From: Fusobacterium varium
GTDB lineage: Bacteria; Fusobacteriota; Fusobacteriia; Fusobacteriales; Fusobacteriaceae
Direction of reading: 5' to 3'
Assembly: GCA_021531615.1 (NCBI GenBank)
Contig: JADYUE010000015.1
Location: 1 to 43,786, forward strand
DNA length: 43,786 nucleotides
Each line of letters begins with the position of its first letter. The stretch's first letter is position 1. Shown one piece after another: positions 25,254-32,816 of the stretch. A program made the translations under genes and the position numbers. The notes under the pieces are model-generated. The model was not told the DNA's origin. It worked only from the letters and a program-made list of their open reading frames with translations, and made no database searches.

Positions 25254-25263
25254 TCACATGTGA
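25254..25263. promoter_or_regulatory. Palindrome TCACATGTGA at the hmuW transcription start
   Basis: A perfect 10-bp palindrome lies three bases downstream of the -10 hexamer, at the expected start point. A repressor bound here would block hmuW transcription. The regulator is unknown. Confidence 0.35.
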
Positions 25264-25265
25264 CT

Positions 25266-25294
25266 ATATTAATATTATTTTTTTTCATTGTCAA
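25266..25294 (-). promoter_or_regulatory. Promoter of the hmuW-receptor-importer unit
   Basis: TTGACA (25289-25294), 17 bases and TAATAT (25266-25271) occur on the - strand. It diverges from the flavodoxin promoter about 45 bases away. Confidence 0.65.
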
Positions 25295-25336
25295 GAGAAA
25301 TATTTTTTGTATCAAAGTTTTTTGTTATAAAAACAA

Positions 25337-25365
25337 TTGACTTTAAATTATTTTTCTGATATAAC
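25337..25365 (+). promoter_or_regulatory. Promoter of the flavodoxin-exbB-exbD-tonB unit
   Basis: TTGACT (25337-25342), 17 bases and TATAAC (25360-25365) occur on the + strand, 39 bases before the flavodoxin ATG. No clear Fur box is visible in the 205-base divergent region. Confidence 0.7.
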
Positions 25366-25403
25366 TTAACTGAATTAAATTTAATCAACGGAGGTTACTT
25401 AAT

Positions 25404-25910
25404 ATGAAAACATTAATTACTTACTCAACAAAAACAGGAAATACTAAAAAGGTAGCAGAGGCAATTTCAAAAGCTATTACAAATAGTGAAATTATGGATA
25501 TAGCAGATGTACAAAATTTAGATTATGATCTAATAATTGTAGGAACTTGGATTGATAAAGGAACAGCAGATGCAAAAGCTCTTAAATTTATAAATGGAAT
25601 AAAAGATAAGAATACAGCATTTTTCTTTACATTAGGAGCTTACCCAGATTCAAAACATGCTCAAGATTGCATTAATAGCATTACAAAATTATTTACTGAT
25701 AATGGAAACAAAGTTTTAGGACATTATCACTGTCAAGGAGCTATTGATCCTAAACTAATAGAGATGATGAGAACTAAATTCTCTCCTGATCATCCACATG
25801 GACCAAATCCAGAGAGAATCAAAAGATGGTCAGATGCTAGTACTCACCCAGATCAAAATGATTTAGATAACGCATATAACTATTTTAAAAATTTTATTGA
25901 AAGATTTTAG
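25404..25910 (+). CDS. fldH: Flavodoxin partner of anaerobic heme degradation (FldH-like)
   Basis: A 168-residue flavodoxin-fold protein. The FMN phosphate loop is YSTKTGNTKKVAEAI (residues 7-21), and VGTWIDKGTAD and FTLGAYPDS supply further FMN contacts. In F. nucleatum a flavodoxin of this kind encoded in the heme operon is reported to handle heme and reduce anaerobilin. The placement here, divergent from hmuW and ahead of exbB, is the same functional neighbourhood. Histidine-rich stretches (HYHCQG, HPHGP) near residues 110-135 could contact heme. GGAGG lies nine bases before the ATG. Confidence 0.78.
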   Translation: MKTLITYSTKTGNTKKVAEAISKAITNSEIMDIADVQNLDYDLIIVGTWIDKGTADAKALKFINGIKDKNTAFFFTLGAYPDSKHAQDCINSITKLFTDNGNKVLGHYHCQGAIDPKLIEMMRTKFSPDHPHGPNPERIKRWSDASTHPDQNDLDNAYNYFKNFIERF

Positions 25911-25931
25911 TGAGTTTTGGAGGAAAAAAAG

Positions 25932-26552
25932 ATGATGTATTATTTTCAAGTGGGAGGTCCATTGATGTGGATTCTTCTAGTTTTATCAATAATTTCAACA
26001 ACTGTAATTCTTGAGAGATTGTTTTTCTTTTTTAAAAGTGAAAAATCTTTAAATAGAAACTTTAGAAGAGATATAGTTTTAGCTGTTTCTAACAAGGATA
26101 TGTGTAAAATTGTTGAACTTTGTGATAAGGAAAAAAATGCTGTTGGTTGTTCTATCAAACAATTTGTTTGTAGAGGGGATATATGCTCTCCAATTCCAAA
26201 GGAGTTTCATAAATATGAACAATTGATTAAAGAGATACAGATGGACGAGATCTCTCCCCTTGAAAAGAGATTACATATTTTAGGGATTATAGCACATATT
26301 GCACCTATGCTTGGACTTTTAGGAACAGTTACTGGAATGATTGATGCATTTAAAGATCTTTCACAATTTGGAGCTGGTGATCCTACACTTGTTGCTGATA
26401 GTATATCTAAGGCTCTTATTACCACAGCAGCAGGACTTTCAATAGCTATTCCAGCACTTGTTGTTTACAACTTATTAACTAAGAAAATTGAAGAGATTGA
26501 AGAAGAGATTGACAAGATAACAACAAATGTTATCAATATTGTAAGGGGATAA
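25932..26552 (+). CDS. exbB: ExbB/TolQ proton-channel subunit
   Basis: A 206-residue inner-membrane protein with three expected spans (about residues 10-30, 115-140 and 150-175). It forms the proton channel that energises Ton[18 protein letters not shown] and [18 protein letters not shown] are the MotA/TolQ/ExbB core. I chose ATG 25932 because GGAGG lies eight bases upstream; an in-frame TTG at 25917 overlaps that site. ExbD follows directly. Confidence 0.93.
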   Translation: MMYYFQVGGPLMWILLVLSIISTTVILERLFFFFKSEKSLNRNFRRDIVLAVSNKDMCKIVELCDKEKNAVGCSIKQFVCRGDICSPIPKEFHKYEQLIKEIQMDEISPLEKRLHILGIIAHIAPMLGLLGTVTGMIDAFKDLSQFGAGDPTLVADSISKALITTAAGLSIAIPALVVYNLLTKKIEEIEEEIDKITTNVINIVRG

Positions 26553-26553
26553 G

Positions 26554-26955
26554 ATGGCAAGATATAAGAAAAAAAGAGCACTTTTAACTCCAGATTTAAC
26601 ACCTTTAATAGATGTGGTTTTTCTTCTTCTAATATTTTTTATAGTTTCCAGTACATTCAATAAATATGGAAGTATAAAGGTTGAACTACCAACTTCTACT
26701 ATGGAAAGTGTAAAAGCTGAAGAAAATGAGGCTCTTGAAATAATTATTGATAAGGATAATAGATATTTTATTAACTACAAAGAGGATAAAAAAAGAGAGG
26801 TTACTTTTGAAGAATTAGATAGTTACTTAACTTCAGGGGTGAAAAGTATTGCTATTACTGGGGATAAAAATTTGAAATATCAAAATATTATAGATGTTGT
26901 TTCAAAGGTCAAAAATCATGGGATAGAAAATTTAGGGATAAATTTCTATGAGTAA
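26554..26955 (+). CDS. exbD: ExbD/TolR proton-channel subunit
   Basis: A 133-residue protein with one N-terminal membrane helix and a periplasmic domain. [19 protein letters not shown] contains the conserved proton-carrying Asp of ExbD/TolR. With ExbB it converts proton flow into TonB movement for the receptor at 21318-23468. AAGGGG precedes the ATG, one base after the exbB stop. Confidence 0.94.
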   Translation: MARYKKKRALLTPDLTPLIDVVFLLLIFFIVSSTFNKYGSIKVELPTSTMESVKAEENEALEIIIDKDNRYFINYKEDKKREVTFEELDSYLTSGVKSIAITGDKNLKYQNIIDVVSKVKNHGIENLGINFYE

Positions 26956-26971
26956 AAGTTAAGGTGTGAAA

Positions 26972-27703
26972 ATGAGATATTTTATTTTAGCATTAATTGT
27001 TCATGGATTGCTTTTTCTTAAACTCTCTATCAATAGAGTTGAAAAGGGAAATCCACCTATAAAACATAGTGTAGCAATAGAGTTTCACCAGATAAAAGCC
27101 TCACCCACTCCAGTGACTCCACCTGCTGAAATAGTTACTCCAATAGTTGAGCAGCCTCCTAAACAAGAGGTTGTAAAAGAGAAACCTGTGGAAAAGAAAG
27201 TTGTAGAGAAGAAAGAGCCTATAAAGAAAGAAAGTTTACAACCTAAGAAAAGTGTGAAGAAAAAAGCTGCAAAGAAAGAAGTTGTAAAACAAGAGATTGA
27301 ACCTACTTCAGTTTCTGAAACTTCAAGTGCCCCTACTGAAAAAACTAGTGGTTCTAGCATTCCAAGTGGAGATAAAATTTTACAAAACAATGGTGATGGA
27401 ACTTACACAGCACTTTCTAATAATGGGATTAAATATAAGATTATAAGAGAGGTAGATCCTATCTATCCTAAACAAGCTGAAACTATAAGATATAGAAAGA
27501 AAGTTATTGTTAAGGCTAAGTTTTTAGTTGATGAAAAAGGAGAGGTGCAAAATATAACTATTGTCCAATCTCATAAGAAATTGGGATTTGATGATGCTGT
27601 TATATCAGCATTGAAAAAATGGAGATTTGCTCCTATACATTATAACAATGAAATAATAAAAGTTTACTTTCAAAAAGAGTTTGTATTTGAAAGTAAGAAA
27701 TAA
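26972..27703 (+). CDS. tonB: TonB energy-transducing protein
   Basis: A protein of about 243 residues with an N-terminal membrane anchor (RYFILALIVHGLLFLKLSI). A Pro/Lys/Glu-rich periplasmic linker follows (PTPVTPPAEIVTP, repeated KK/EK). The C-terminal TonB domain (about 165-243) has YPKQAETIRYRKKVIVKAKF and ALKKWRFAPIHYN. I chose ATG 26972; an in-frame GTG at 26966 is too close to the AAGG. It is the last gene of the unit. Confidence 0.93.
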   Translation: MRYFILALIVHGLLFLKLSINRVEKGNPPIKHSVAIEFHQIKASPTPVTPPAEIVTPIVEQPPKQEVVKEKPVEKKVVEKKEPIKKESLQPKKSVKKKAAKKEVVKQEIEPTSVSETSSAPTEKTSGSSIPSGDKILQNNGDGTYTALSNNGIKYKIIREVDPIYPKQAETIRYRKKVIVKAKFLVDEKGEVQNITIVQSHKKLGFDDAVISALKKWRFAPIHYNNEIIKVYFQKEFVFESKK

Positions 27704-27713
27704 CCTTCCAAAC

Positions 27714-27745
27714 TAAAAGAGAGTGCACACCTACACTCTCTTTTA
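27714..27745. terminator. Bidirectional terminator between tonB and the glucosaminidase gene
   Basis: TAAAAGAGAGTG and CACTCTCTTTTA form a perfect 12-bp stem with an 8-base loop. It lies between two convergent genes and has A and T runs on the two sides. Confidence 0.85.
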
Positions 27746-27770
27746 ACTTTTCTCTATTTTTATCTTTAAA

Positions 27771-28619
27771 TTAAATATCATATTTCTCAAATTCATTGTA
27801 CTCTAAAGTTTTTTGAACTTTCTCTACATATTTAGTCCCCTCTTCAGAGTATTTAATCAATCCATAAGCCACTTCACTAGGTGACTTATCTTCATTTAAC
27901 AATTTTCTAACTGTCTTATAAGCATCTGAAACAGAGATAGTCATAACTATATCCTTCACAGACTCTTCAATTGTATCATATTTTCTTAAATGTTGAACAA
28001 ATCCATTATCTCTTACCCCTTTAGCAGCTATTCTAGGCTCATTAGGGTTAGTTGACCACATTCCAAAAATGTTATTTCCCTCTCTAAAAAATCTTGATGT
28101 TCCCCAACCACTCTCTAATGCTCCTTGAGTTAGGATCAAAGAGGCTGGATATATAACCATCTTTCCTTGAAGTTCTTTCCAGTTTCCATATTCAACTTTA
28201 TATGTTTTGAAAAGTCCCTCACAAAACTCTCTCTCTTCTGGAGTCAATTCCTCTTTTATAGCTAATTTTTCAACAATAGCTTTATTTTCCTTTATCTCCT
28301 CATGCACCTCATTTATAGCAGGTAAAAGCATATCAACAAAGGCTTTTTTTCTTTCAACAGAAGATAATTCTCTTAAATCTATCTCCTTTTGAACATAATC
28401 ACTATTTTTTTCTTCCTTTTGTGTAACTTGTGCAACTTCTTTTTTTGGTATTTCAAGGTTGTCTATCTCATTGCTAACTATTTTTTCTTCACTCTTAACT
28501 TCTTCAGTTTTAACTTTTTCAATAATATTTGTTTGATTTAAAAAATTCTTTTGAACTTTAAATCCAAAGATAAAAAATAGAGAAAACATTCCTATAAATA
28601 GTACTAACTTCTTATTCAT
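27771..28619 (-). CDS. Membrane-anchored Bax-type N-acetylglucosaminidase
   Basis: A 282-residue protein with an N-terminal membrane anchor or uncleaved signal (KLVLFIGMFSLFFIFGF), a charged linker to about residue 85, and a glucosaminidase (GH73-like) domain. ILTQGALESGWGTSRFF contains the catalytic Glu; GNNIFGMWS and YDTIEESVKDIVMTI are typical of the E. coli Bax family. It should cut peptidoglycan between GlcNAc and MurNAc in the periplasm. It is transcribed alone from its own promoter (28656-28684). Confidence 0.85.
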   Translation of the reverse strand: MNKKLVLFIGMFSLFFIFGFKVQKNFLNQTNIIEKVKTEEVKSEEKIVSNEIDNLEIPKKEVAQVTQKEEKNSDYVQKEIDLRELSSVERKKAFVDMLLPAINEVHEEIKENKAIVEKLAIKEELTPEEREFCEGLFKTYKVEYGNWKELQGKMVIYPASLILTQGALESGWGTSRFFREGNNIFGMWSTNPNEPRIAAKGVRDNGFVQHLRKYDTIEESVKDIVMTISVSDAYKTVRKLLNEDKSPSEVAYGLIKYSEEGTKYVEKVQKTLEYNEFEKYDI

Positions 28620-28655
28620 AATTTCTCTCCTATTAAAAATAATTTTTTCTGGTAT

Positions 28656-28684
28656 AGTATACTTTATTTTCTAAAAAAAGTAAA
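28656..28684 (-). promoter_or_regulatory. Promoter of the Bax-type glucosaminidase gene
   Basis: TTTACT (28679-28684), 17 bases and TATACT (28656-28661) occur on the - strand, 37 bases before the ATG. Confidence 0.6.
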
Positions 28685-28871
28685 GCATTTTTTAAGTTGT
28701 TATGTTCTCTAATTCTACTTTTACTATTTTTACAACTCTTTCAACTTTACTTTTTTCAAACACTTTATTCTAATTCTTTCACTTTTCTTACAATTTTAAA
28801 ACTTGAGAAAATTTGATTTTTATTTTGAAAAATTTCTCTTGTTTTAAAGAAATTCACTTAATTTTACAAAA
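28685..28871. other. Gap with AT-rich inverted repeat
   Basis: Between the glucosaminidase promoter and the cbiP-type terminator no gene is seen. A run of pyrimidines (28700-28790) is followed by an inverted repeat, 28795-28814 against 28830-28848 (TTTAAAAC…GAGAAA…TTT). It has no trailing T run, so it does not look like a terminator. Function unknown. Confidence 0.4.
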
Positions 28872-28903
28872 GAAAAAAGCACAAAATTAATTGTGCTTTG
28901 TAA
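28872..28903 (-). terminator. Terminator after the second cbiP-type gene
   Basis: On the - strand AAAGCACAA and TTGTGCTTT pair around TTAATT and are followed by TTTC. It lies 12 bases past the stop codon. Confidence 0.75.
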
Positions 28904-28914
28904 ACTAATTATAA

Positions 28915-30408
28915 TTAACCTAAAATTTTATAGATCTCTTCTATATTAAGATTTGCCCTCAAATGATCAGCAAGTTTATCATATTCTCTCTCTTTAAAAT
29001 CGGTAAAAGAGAAACTCTCATCAATAGGAGCAAGTCCTTTTCTCCTTCTAACATTATTTAAAAACTTTCTTGTAAACTCTCCATTATCAAAAATACCATG
29101 AATATATGTTCCAAAGCTATCTTCTTTAGCTATAAAAATAAGATTATCTTCAGTAGTCAAATTAACTTCATTTCCCTTAGTAATCCCCTGATGAATCTCA
29201 TAACCTTTTACAACTAAACCGTTACACCCCTCTAACAATGGTGACTCTATTTTAGAAAGAGTTTTCTCAACTTGATGAGTGTATTTCACCTTCTCCATAG
29301 TTGTAACAGTATCTAAAATTCCAAATCCAGCTGTTTTTTCAAAGTTACTTTCAATATGATGAGGATCAAAAATCTCTTTTCCTAACATTTGGAAACCACC
29401 ACAAATACCTACAACTGTTGTTCCTTTACTATGCAACTCCTTAATTTTATCAAAAATTCCATTAGCTTTTAACATCTCAAGATCTGTAATGGTATTTTTA
29501 CTTCCTGGAAGTATTATAATATCCTCATTTCCCAACTCTTTAACATCATATACATAGTTTAAAGCAACATCAGGATATTGGCTTAAAGCATCAAAATCTG
29601 TATAGTTAGACATCTTATTTGTCCTGATTACACTTATATTTATCTCTTTTTTTTCATTTGTATTAGTAGTTAATTTTTTAGCTAAAACATCCTCTTCCTC
29701 AATATTTAGATTGATATATGGAACAACTCCTAACACTTTAATATCAAATCCCTCACCTTGAAGTCTCTCTTCAAACATCTTTATTCCAGGTTTTAAAAGC
29801 TCAACATCCCCTCTAAATTTATTGATTATAACACCTTTTATTCTCTTTCTATCCTCTTCATCAAGAAGAGCAATGTTTCCATAAAGTGAAGCAAAAACTC
29901 CACCTGTTTCAATATTTCCAACTAGAATAACTGGAGCATCAATAAGTTCAGCCATTCCCATATTAACTAAATCCCATTGACGAAGGTTGATCTCTGCTGG
30001 ACTACCCCCACCTTCTAAAACTCCTATATCAAAGTTATCCTCTATAATCTTATAATTTCTCTTTGCTATCTCCTTTAATTTTGTAGAATTTGAAAAATAG
30101 TCAACAGCATTCATATTTTTAGCTGGAACACCCTCAATTATAATTTGTGAGTTATTATCTGAATTTGGCTTTAAAAGAATAGGGTTCATAAAAGCTCTTG
30201 GCAACTCTTTAGCAGCCTCAGCTTGAACAACTTGAGCTCTTCCCATCTCTAAACCATCAATATCAACAAATGAGTTCAATGCCATGTTTTGTGATTTAAA
30301 TGGAGAAACTCTATACCCATCTTGTGCAAAAATTCTGCATAGTCCTGCTGTTATAATGCTCTTTCCTACTGAAGAACCTGTCCCCTGTATCATAACTTTT
30401 TTGTGCAT
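28915..30408 (-). CDS. cbiP: Second CbiP/CobQ-type cobyric acid synthase paralogue
   Basis: A 497-residue amidotransferase, full length and with all catalytic parts: P-loop GTGSSVGKS, FKSQNMALNSFVD, glutaminase Cys in GICGGFQMLG and His in TYIHGIFDN. It is clearly homologous along its whole length to the riboswitch-controlled copy at 14806-16284, but well diverged. No cobalamin riboswitch precedes it; it follows the MerR gene by about 65 bases. ATG 30408 has GAGGTG upstream; an in-frame GTG at 30417 overlaps that site. It may be a cobalamin-insensitive back-up, act on salvaged corrinoids, or have another substrate. Confidence 0.88.
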   Translation of the reverse strand: MHKKVMIQGTGSSVGKSIITAGLCRIFAQDGYRVSPFKSQNMALNSFVDIDGLEMGRAQVVQAEAAKELPRAFMNPILLKPNSDNNSQIIIEGVPAKNMNAVDYFSNSTKLKEIAKRNYKIIEDNFDIGVLEGGGSPAEINLRQWDLVNMGMAELIDAPVILVGNIETGGVFASLYGNIALLDEEDRKRIKGVIINKFRGDVELLKPGIKMFEERLQGEGFDIKVLGVVPYINLNIEEEDVLAKKLTTNTNEKKEINISVIRTNKMSNYTDFDALSQYPDVALNYVYDVKELGNEDIIILPGSKNTITDLEMLKANGIFDKIKELHSKGTTVVGICGGFQMLGKEIFDPHHIESNFEKTAGFGILDTVTTMEKVKYTHQVEKTLSKIESPLLEGCNGLVVKGYEIHQGITKGNEVNLTTEDNLIFIAKEDSFGTYIHGIFDNGEFTRKFLNNVRRRKGLAPIDESFSFTDFKEREYDKLADHLRANLNIEEIYKILG

Positions 30409-30472
30409 AAAAAACACCTCGATTAAATAATTAGTACAATTTATGGTATCATAAATTCTATTGATATTTCAA

Positions 30473-31309
30473 CTATAATTTATATTTTATAGGAACTACA
30501 ATTTTTAGTATTCCCCCAATACCCTTTTCTGTGGAGATAGTCAACTCATGTGCAATTTCAATAGCATAACCATAAGTTGTATATCCATTTTTTTCAATAT
30601 AACTTTTTAAATTTTGATATGTTTTAACTAAATTACTGTATGGATTATTATATTTTATAGATATAACTTTTCCTAAAATTAGATCTTCACTTTTTTCAAT
30701 TACCACATTTTTAGGTATCACTATCCCAACTTTTTTTACTGGAACAATTCCACCATCAATTTTAACAGTTTCAATATTTTTTATCTCTGTCATTGTAATA
30801 TATTCAATATCATCTATACTATATTTTTTAGCAAAAGAGTTTAATTTTTCATAGTTTGTTGCCATCTCTCCCTCATCTGTTTCATCTTTCATATCAATGG
30901 AATACCATTTTATATCTTCAATCTCCTCTAGTTTAAACTCCTCTTCCTTTGTGGAAGTAGAGGAAAAATCTCTAATATTTTCAAGTTTTTTTAAGATAGT
31001 TTTTTTAGATTTTTTCAATTCAGATATTTTTTTATCTATTTCACTTATCTTATTCTCTAAAAAAATTATGCTTTTATCACTATTTTTAATCTCACTATAA
31101 GCTTTTATCTCTTCCAATGAAAAGCCAGCTTTCTTTAATGTAAGAAGAAAGAAAAGATCCCATATTTGCTCATTTGAATAATATCTATAACCATTCTCTT
31201 CATCTATTATATCAGGGATAAGAATATTTTTTTTATGGTAAAAAATTAGAGTTTGACGTGATATATTAAAAATCTTAGCTATTTCAGAAATTTTATATCT
31301 ATTTTTCAT
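30473..31309 (-). CDS. MerR-family transcription regulator with effector-binding domain
   Basis: A 278-residue regulator. Residues 1-75 form the winged helix-turn-helix (YKISEIAKIFNISRQTLIFY, YYSNEQIWDLFFLLTLKKAG), followed by a coiled-coil (KISEIDKKISELKKSKKTI) and a GyrI-like or BltR-like small-molecule domain of about 150 residues. It is divergent from a MATE exporter whose promoter has the 20-base spacer typical of MerR targets. It is therefore most likely a drug- or metabolite-sensing activator of that exporter. GAGGTG precedes the ATG. Confidence 0.85.
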   Translation of the reverse strand: MKNRYKISEIAKIFNISRQTLIFYHKKNILIPDIIDEENGYRYYSNEQIWDLFFLLTLKKAGFSLEEIKAYSEIKNSDKSIIFLENKISEIDKKISELKKSKKTILKKLENIRDFSSTSTKEEEFKLEEIEDIKWYSIDMKDETDEGEMATNYEKLNSFAKKYSIDDIEYITMTEIKNIETVKIDGGIVPVKKVGIVIPKNVVIEKSEDLILGKVISIKYNNPYSNLVKTYQNLKSYIEKNGYTTYGYAIEIAHELTISTEKGIGGILKIVVPIKYKL

Positions 31310-31323
31310 TTTAATTTCACCTC

Positions 31324-31355
31324 TTGACTGTATAGTTAAGTATATAGATTATAAT
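31324..31355 (+). promoter_or_regulatory. MerR-type promoter of the first MATE exporter
   Basis: TTGACT (31324-31329) and TATAAT (31350-31355) are separated by 20 bases, three more than normal. The spacer holds an imperfect dyad TGTATA-GTTAAG-TATATA. Over-long spacers straightened by the regulator are the hallmark of MerR-controlled promoters. Confidence 0.7.
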
Positions 31356-31398
31356 ACCATGGTTAAGAAAAAAATAAAATATTTTAAGGGGGTTTTTT

Positions 31399-32769
31399 AT
31401 GTCAAAAAGAAATGCTCTTGAAACTGAAAATATAACTAAGCTATTTTTTAAATTTGCAATTCCAAGTATCTTTGGAATGCTTATTGTTTCATTGGAGATT
31501 ATGATTGATGGTATGTTCTTAGGTAGAAATGTTGGACCTTTAGGGTTAGCAGCAGTAAATCTATCTATGCCATTGATAAATTTTTTGATGAGTGTAGGGC
31601 TTATGATATGTGTAGGTGGGGGAGTTATCACAAGTATATACTTTGGTAAGAAAAAGTTGAATAAGGCTAGGGAGCTTACTTCTATAACTTTGATGCTTTT
31701 AGTTGGGGTTTTGGAGTTTCTATCTCTCATAGTTTTATTTAATTTGGACTTTTTTATCAACTTTTTAGGTGCAAATGAGGAAGTTTATCCCTATGTTAGA
31801 GCCTATATGATTCCAATGATGATAGGGGCTTTCTTCTATACTTCGCCTATTTTTACAGAAACTTTTGTTAAGATAGAGGAGAAACCTAATTTAGTTTTTG
31901 TAAGTGGAAGTGTCTGTTTAACTTTTAATGCTCTGTTAGATTATCTATTTATACAAAAATTTCAATGGGGAATGGTAGGGGGAGCAACAGCTACACTTTT
32001 AGCTTGTATGTTTGGTTTTTTAGCTCTGTTGCCAAATCTTCACTTTAAACTTCCACAAAAATCTTTGAGAATATATTTGAAAGATATAAAGAATATATTT
32101 TTTAATGGAAGTTCAGAGATGTTATCTGTTGTATCTTCAACTTTTGCTATGTATCTATTTAATCTAACTCTTATGAAGAAAATAGGGGTATTAGGAGTTT
32201 CAGCTTTAACAATAGTTTTCTATATAAATCAGATGTTAAATATCAGCTTGTATGGACTTTCTCAAGCATTACAACCACTTGTTGCTTACAATTTAGGTGC
32301 TAGACATTTGGATAAAATCAAGAAAGTATTGAGAGTTTCTCTTATAACTGGAGGAACATTGGGAGCTATTGCATATATAGGAAGTCATATTTGGGGTGGC
32401 TTTATAATAGGAATATTTTCAAAGGGAAATCAAGAATTAATGAGCTTAGCTAAAACTGCTCTATTCTATATTAGCTTTGCTTATCTGATCTCTTTCTTAA
32501 ATATAATATCAACATCTTTCTTGACATCAATAGAAAAACCTATTGAATCTGTTGTAGTTTCTCTAGGTAGATCAATAGTATTTATAGCTATTCCACTATT
32601 TATACTTCCTGATCTAATAGGAGCAAAGGGAATTTGGCTTTCTATTCCAATAGCTGAACTTATGTGTTTAGTAGTAAGTTATTACCTAATGAAAAAGGCT
32701 ATTGCTCAAATAACTTGGAGATTAACAAAAAAATTAAAACAATATGTTTTTAATAGCTTTCTATGGTAA
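31399..32769 (+). CDS. MATE-family exporter, MerR-controlled
   Basis: A 456-residue inner-membrane transporter with about twelve spans, probably exporting drugs or metabolites using Na+ or H+. FAIPSIFGMLIVSLEIMIDG at the N-terminus and the internally repeated second half (ISLYGLSQALQPLVAYNLGA) are MATE family patterns. AAGGGGG precedes the ATG. The divergent MerR gene and the 20-base-spacer promoter suggest inducible expression. The substrate is not predictable. Confidence 0.88.
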   Translation: MSKRNALETENITKLFFKFAIPSIFGMLIVSLEIMIDGMFLGRNVGPLGLAAVNLSMPLINFLMSVGLMICVGGGVITSIYFGKKKLNKARELTSITLMLLVGVLEFLSLIVLFNLDFFINFLGANEEVYPYVRAYMIPMMIGAFFYTSPIFTETFVKIEEKPNLVFVSGSVCLTFNALLDYLFIQKFQWGMVGGATATLLACMFGFLALLPNLHFKLPQKSLRIYLKDIKNIFFNGSSEMLSVVSSTFAMYLFNLTLMKKIGVLGVSALTIVFYINQMLNISLYGLSQALQPLVAYNLGARHLDKIKKVLRVSLITGGTLGAIAYIGSHIWGGFIIGIFSKGNQELMSLAKTALFYISFAYLISFLNIISTSFLTSIEKPIESVVVSLGRSIVFIAIPLFILPDLIGAKGIWLSIPIAELMCLVVSYYLMKKAIAQITWRLTKKLKQYVFNSFLW

Positions 32770-32816
32770 AATAATATTATAGAGAGCTATTTTTTTATAA
32801 ATTTTGAGGAGGGAAA

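Noticed and set aside
27085-27390. 101-codon - strand open frame opposite tonB
   Set aside because: It is the complement of the Pro/Lys/Glu-rich linker of TonB, giving an artificial Phe/Ser-rich sequence without a start signal.
31317-31760. 147-codon - strand open frame overlapping the MATE gene and its promoter
   Set aside because: It covers the MATE promoter and the conserved N-terminus of the exporter in antisense, has no start signal, and resembles no protein family.
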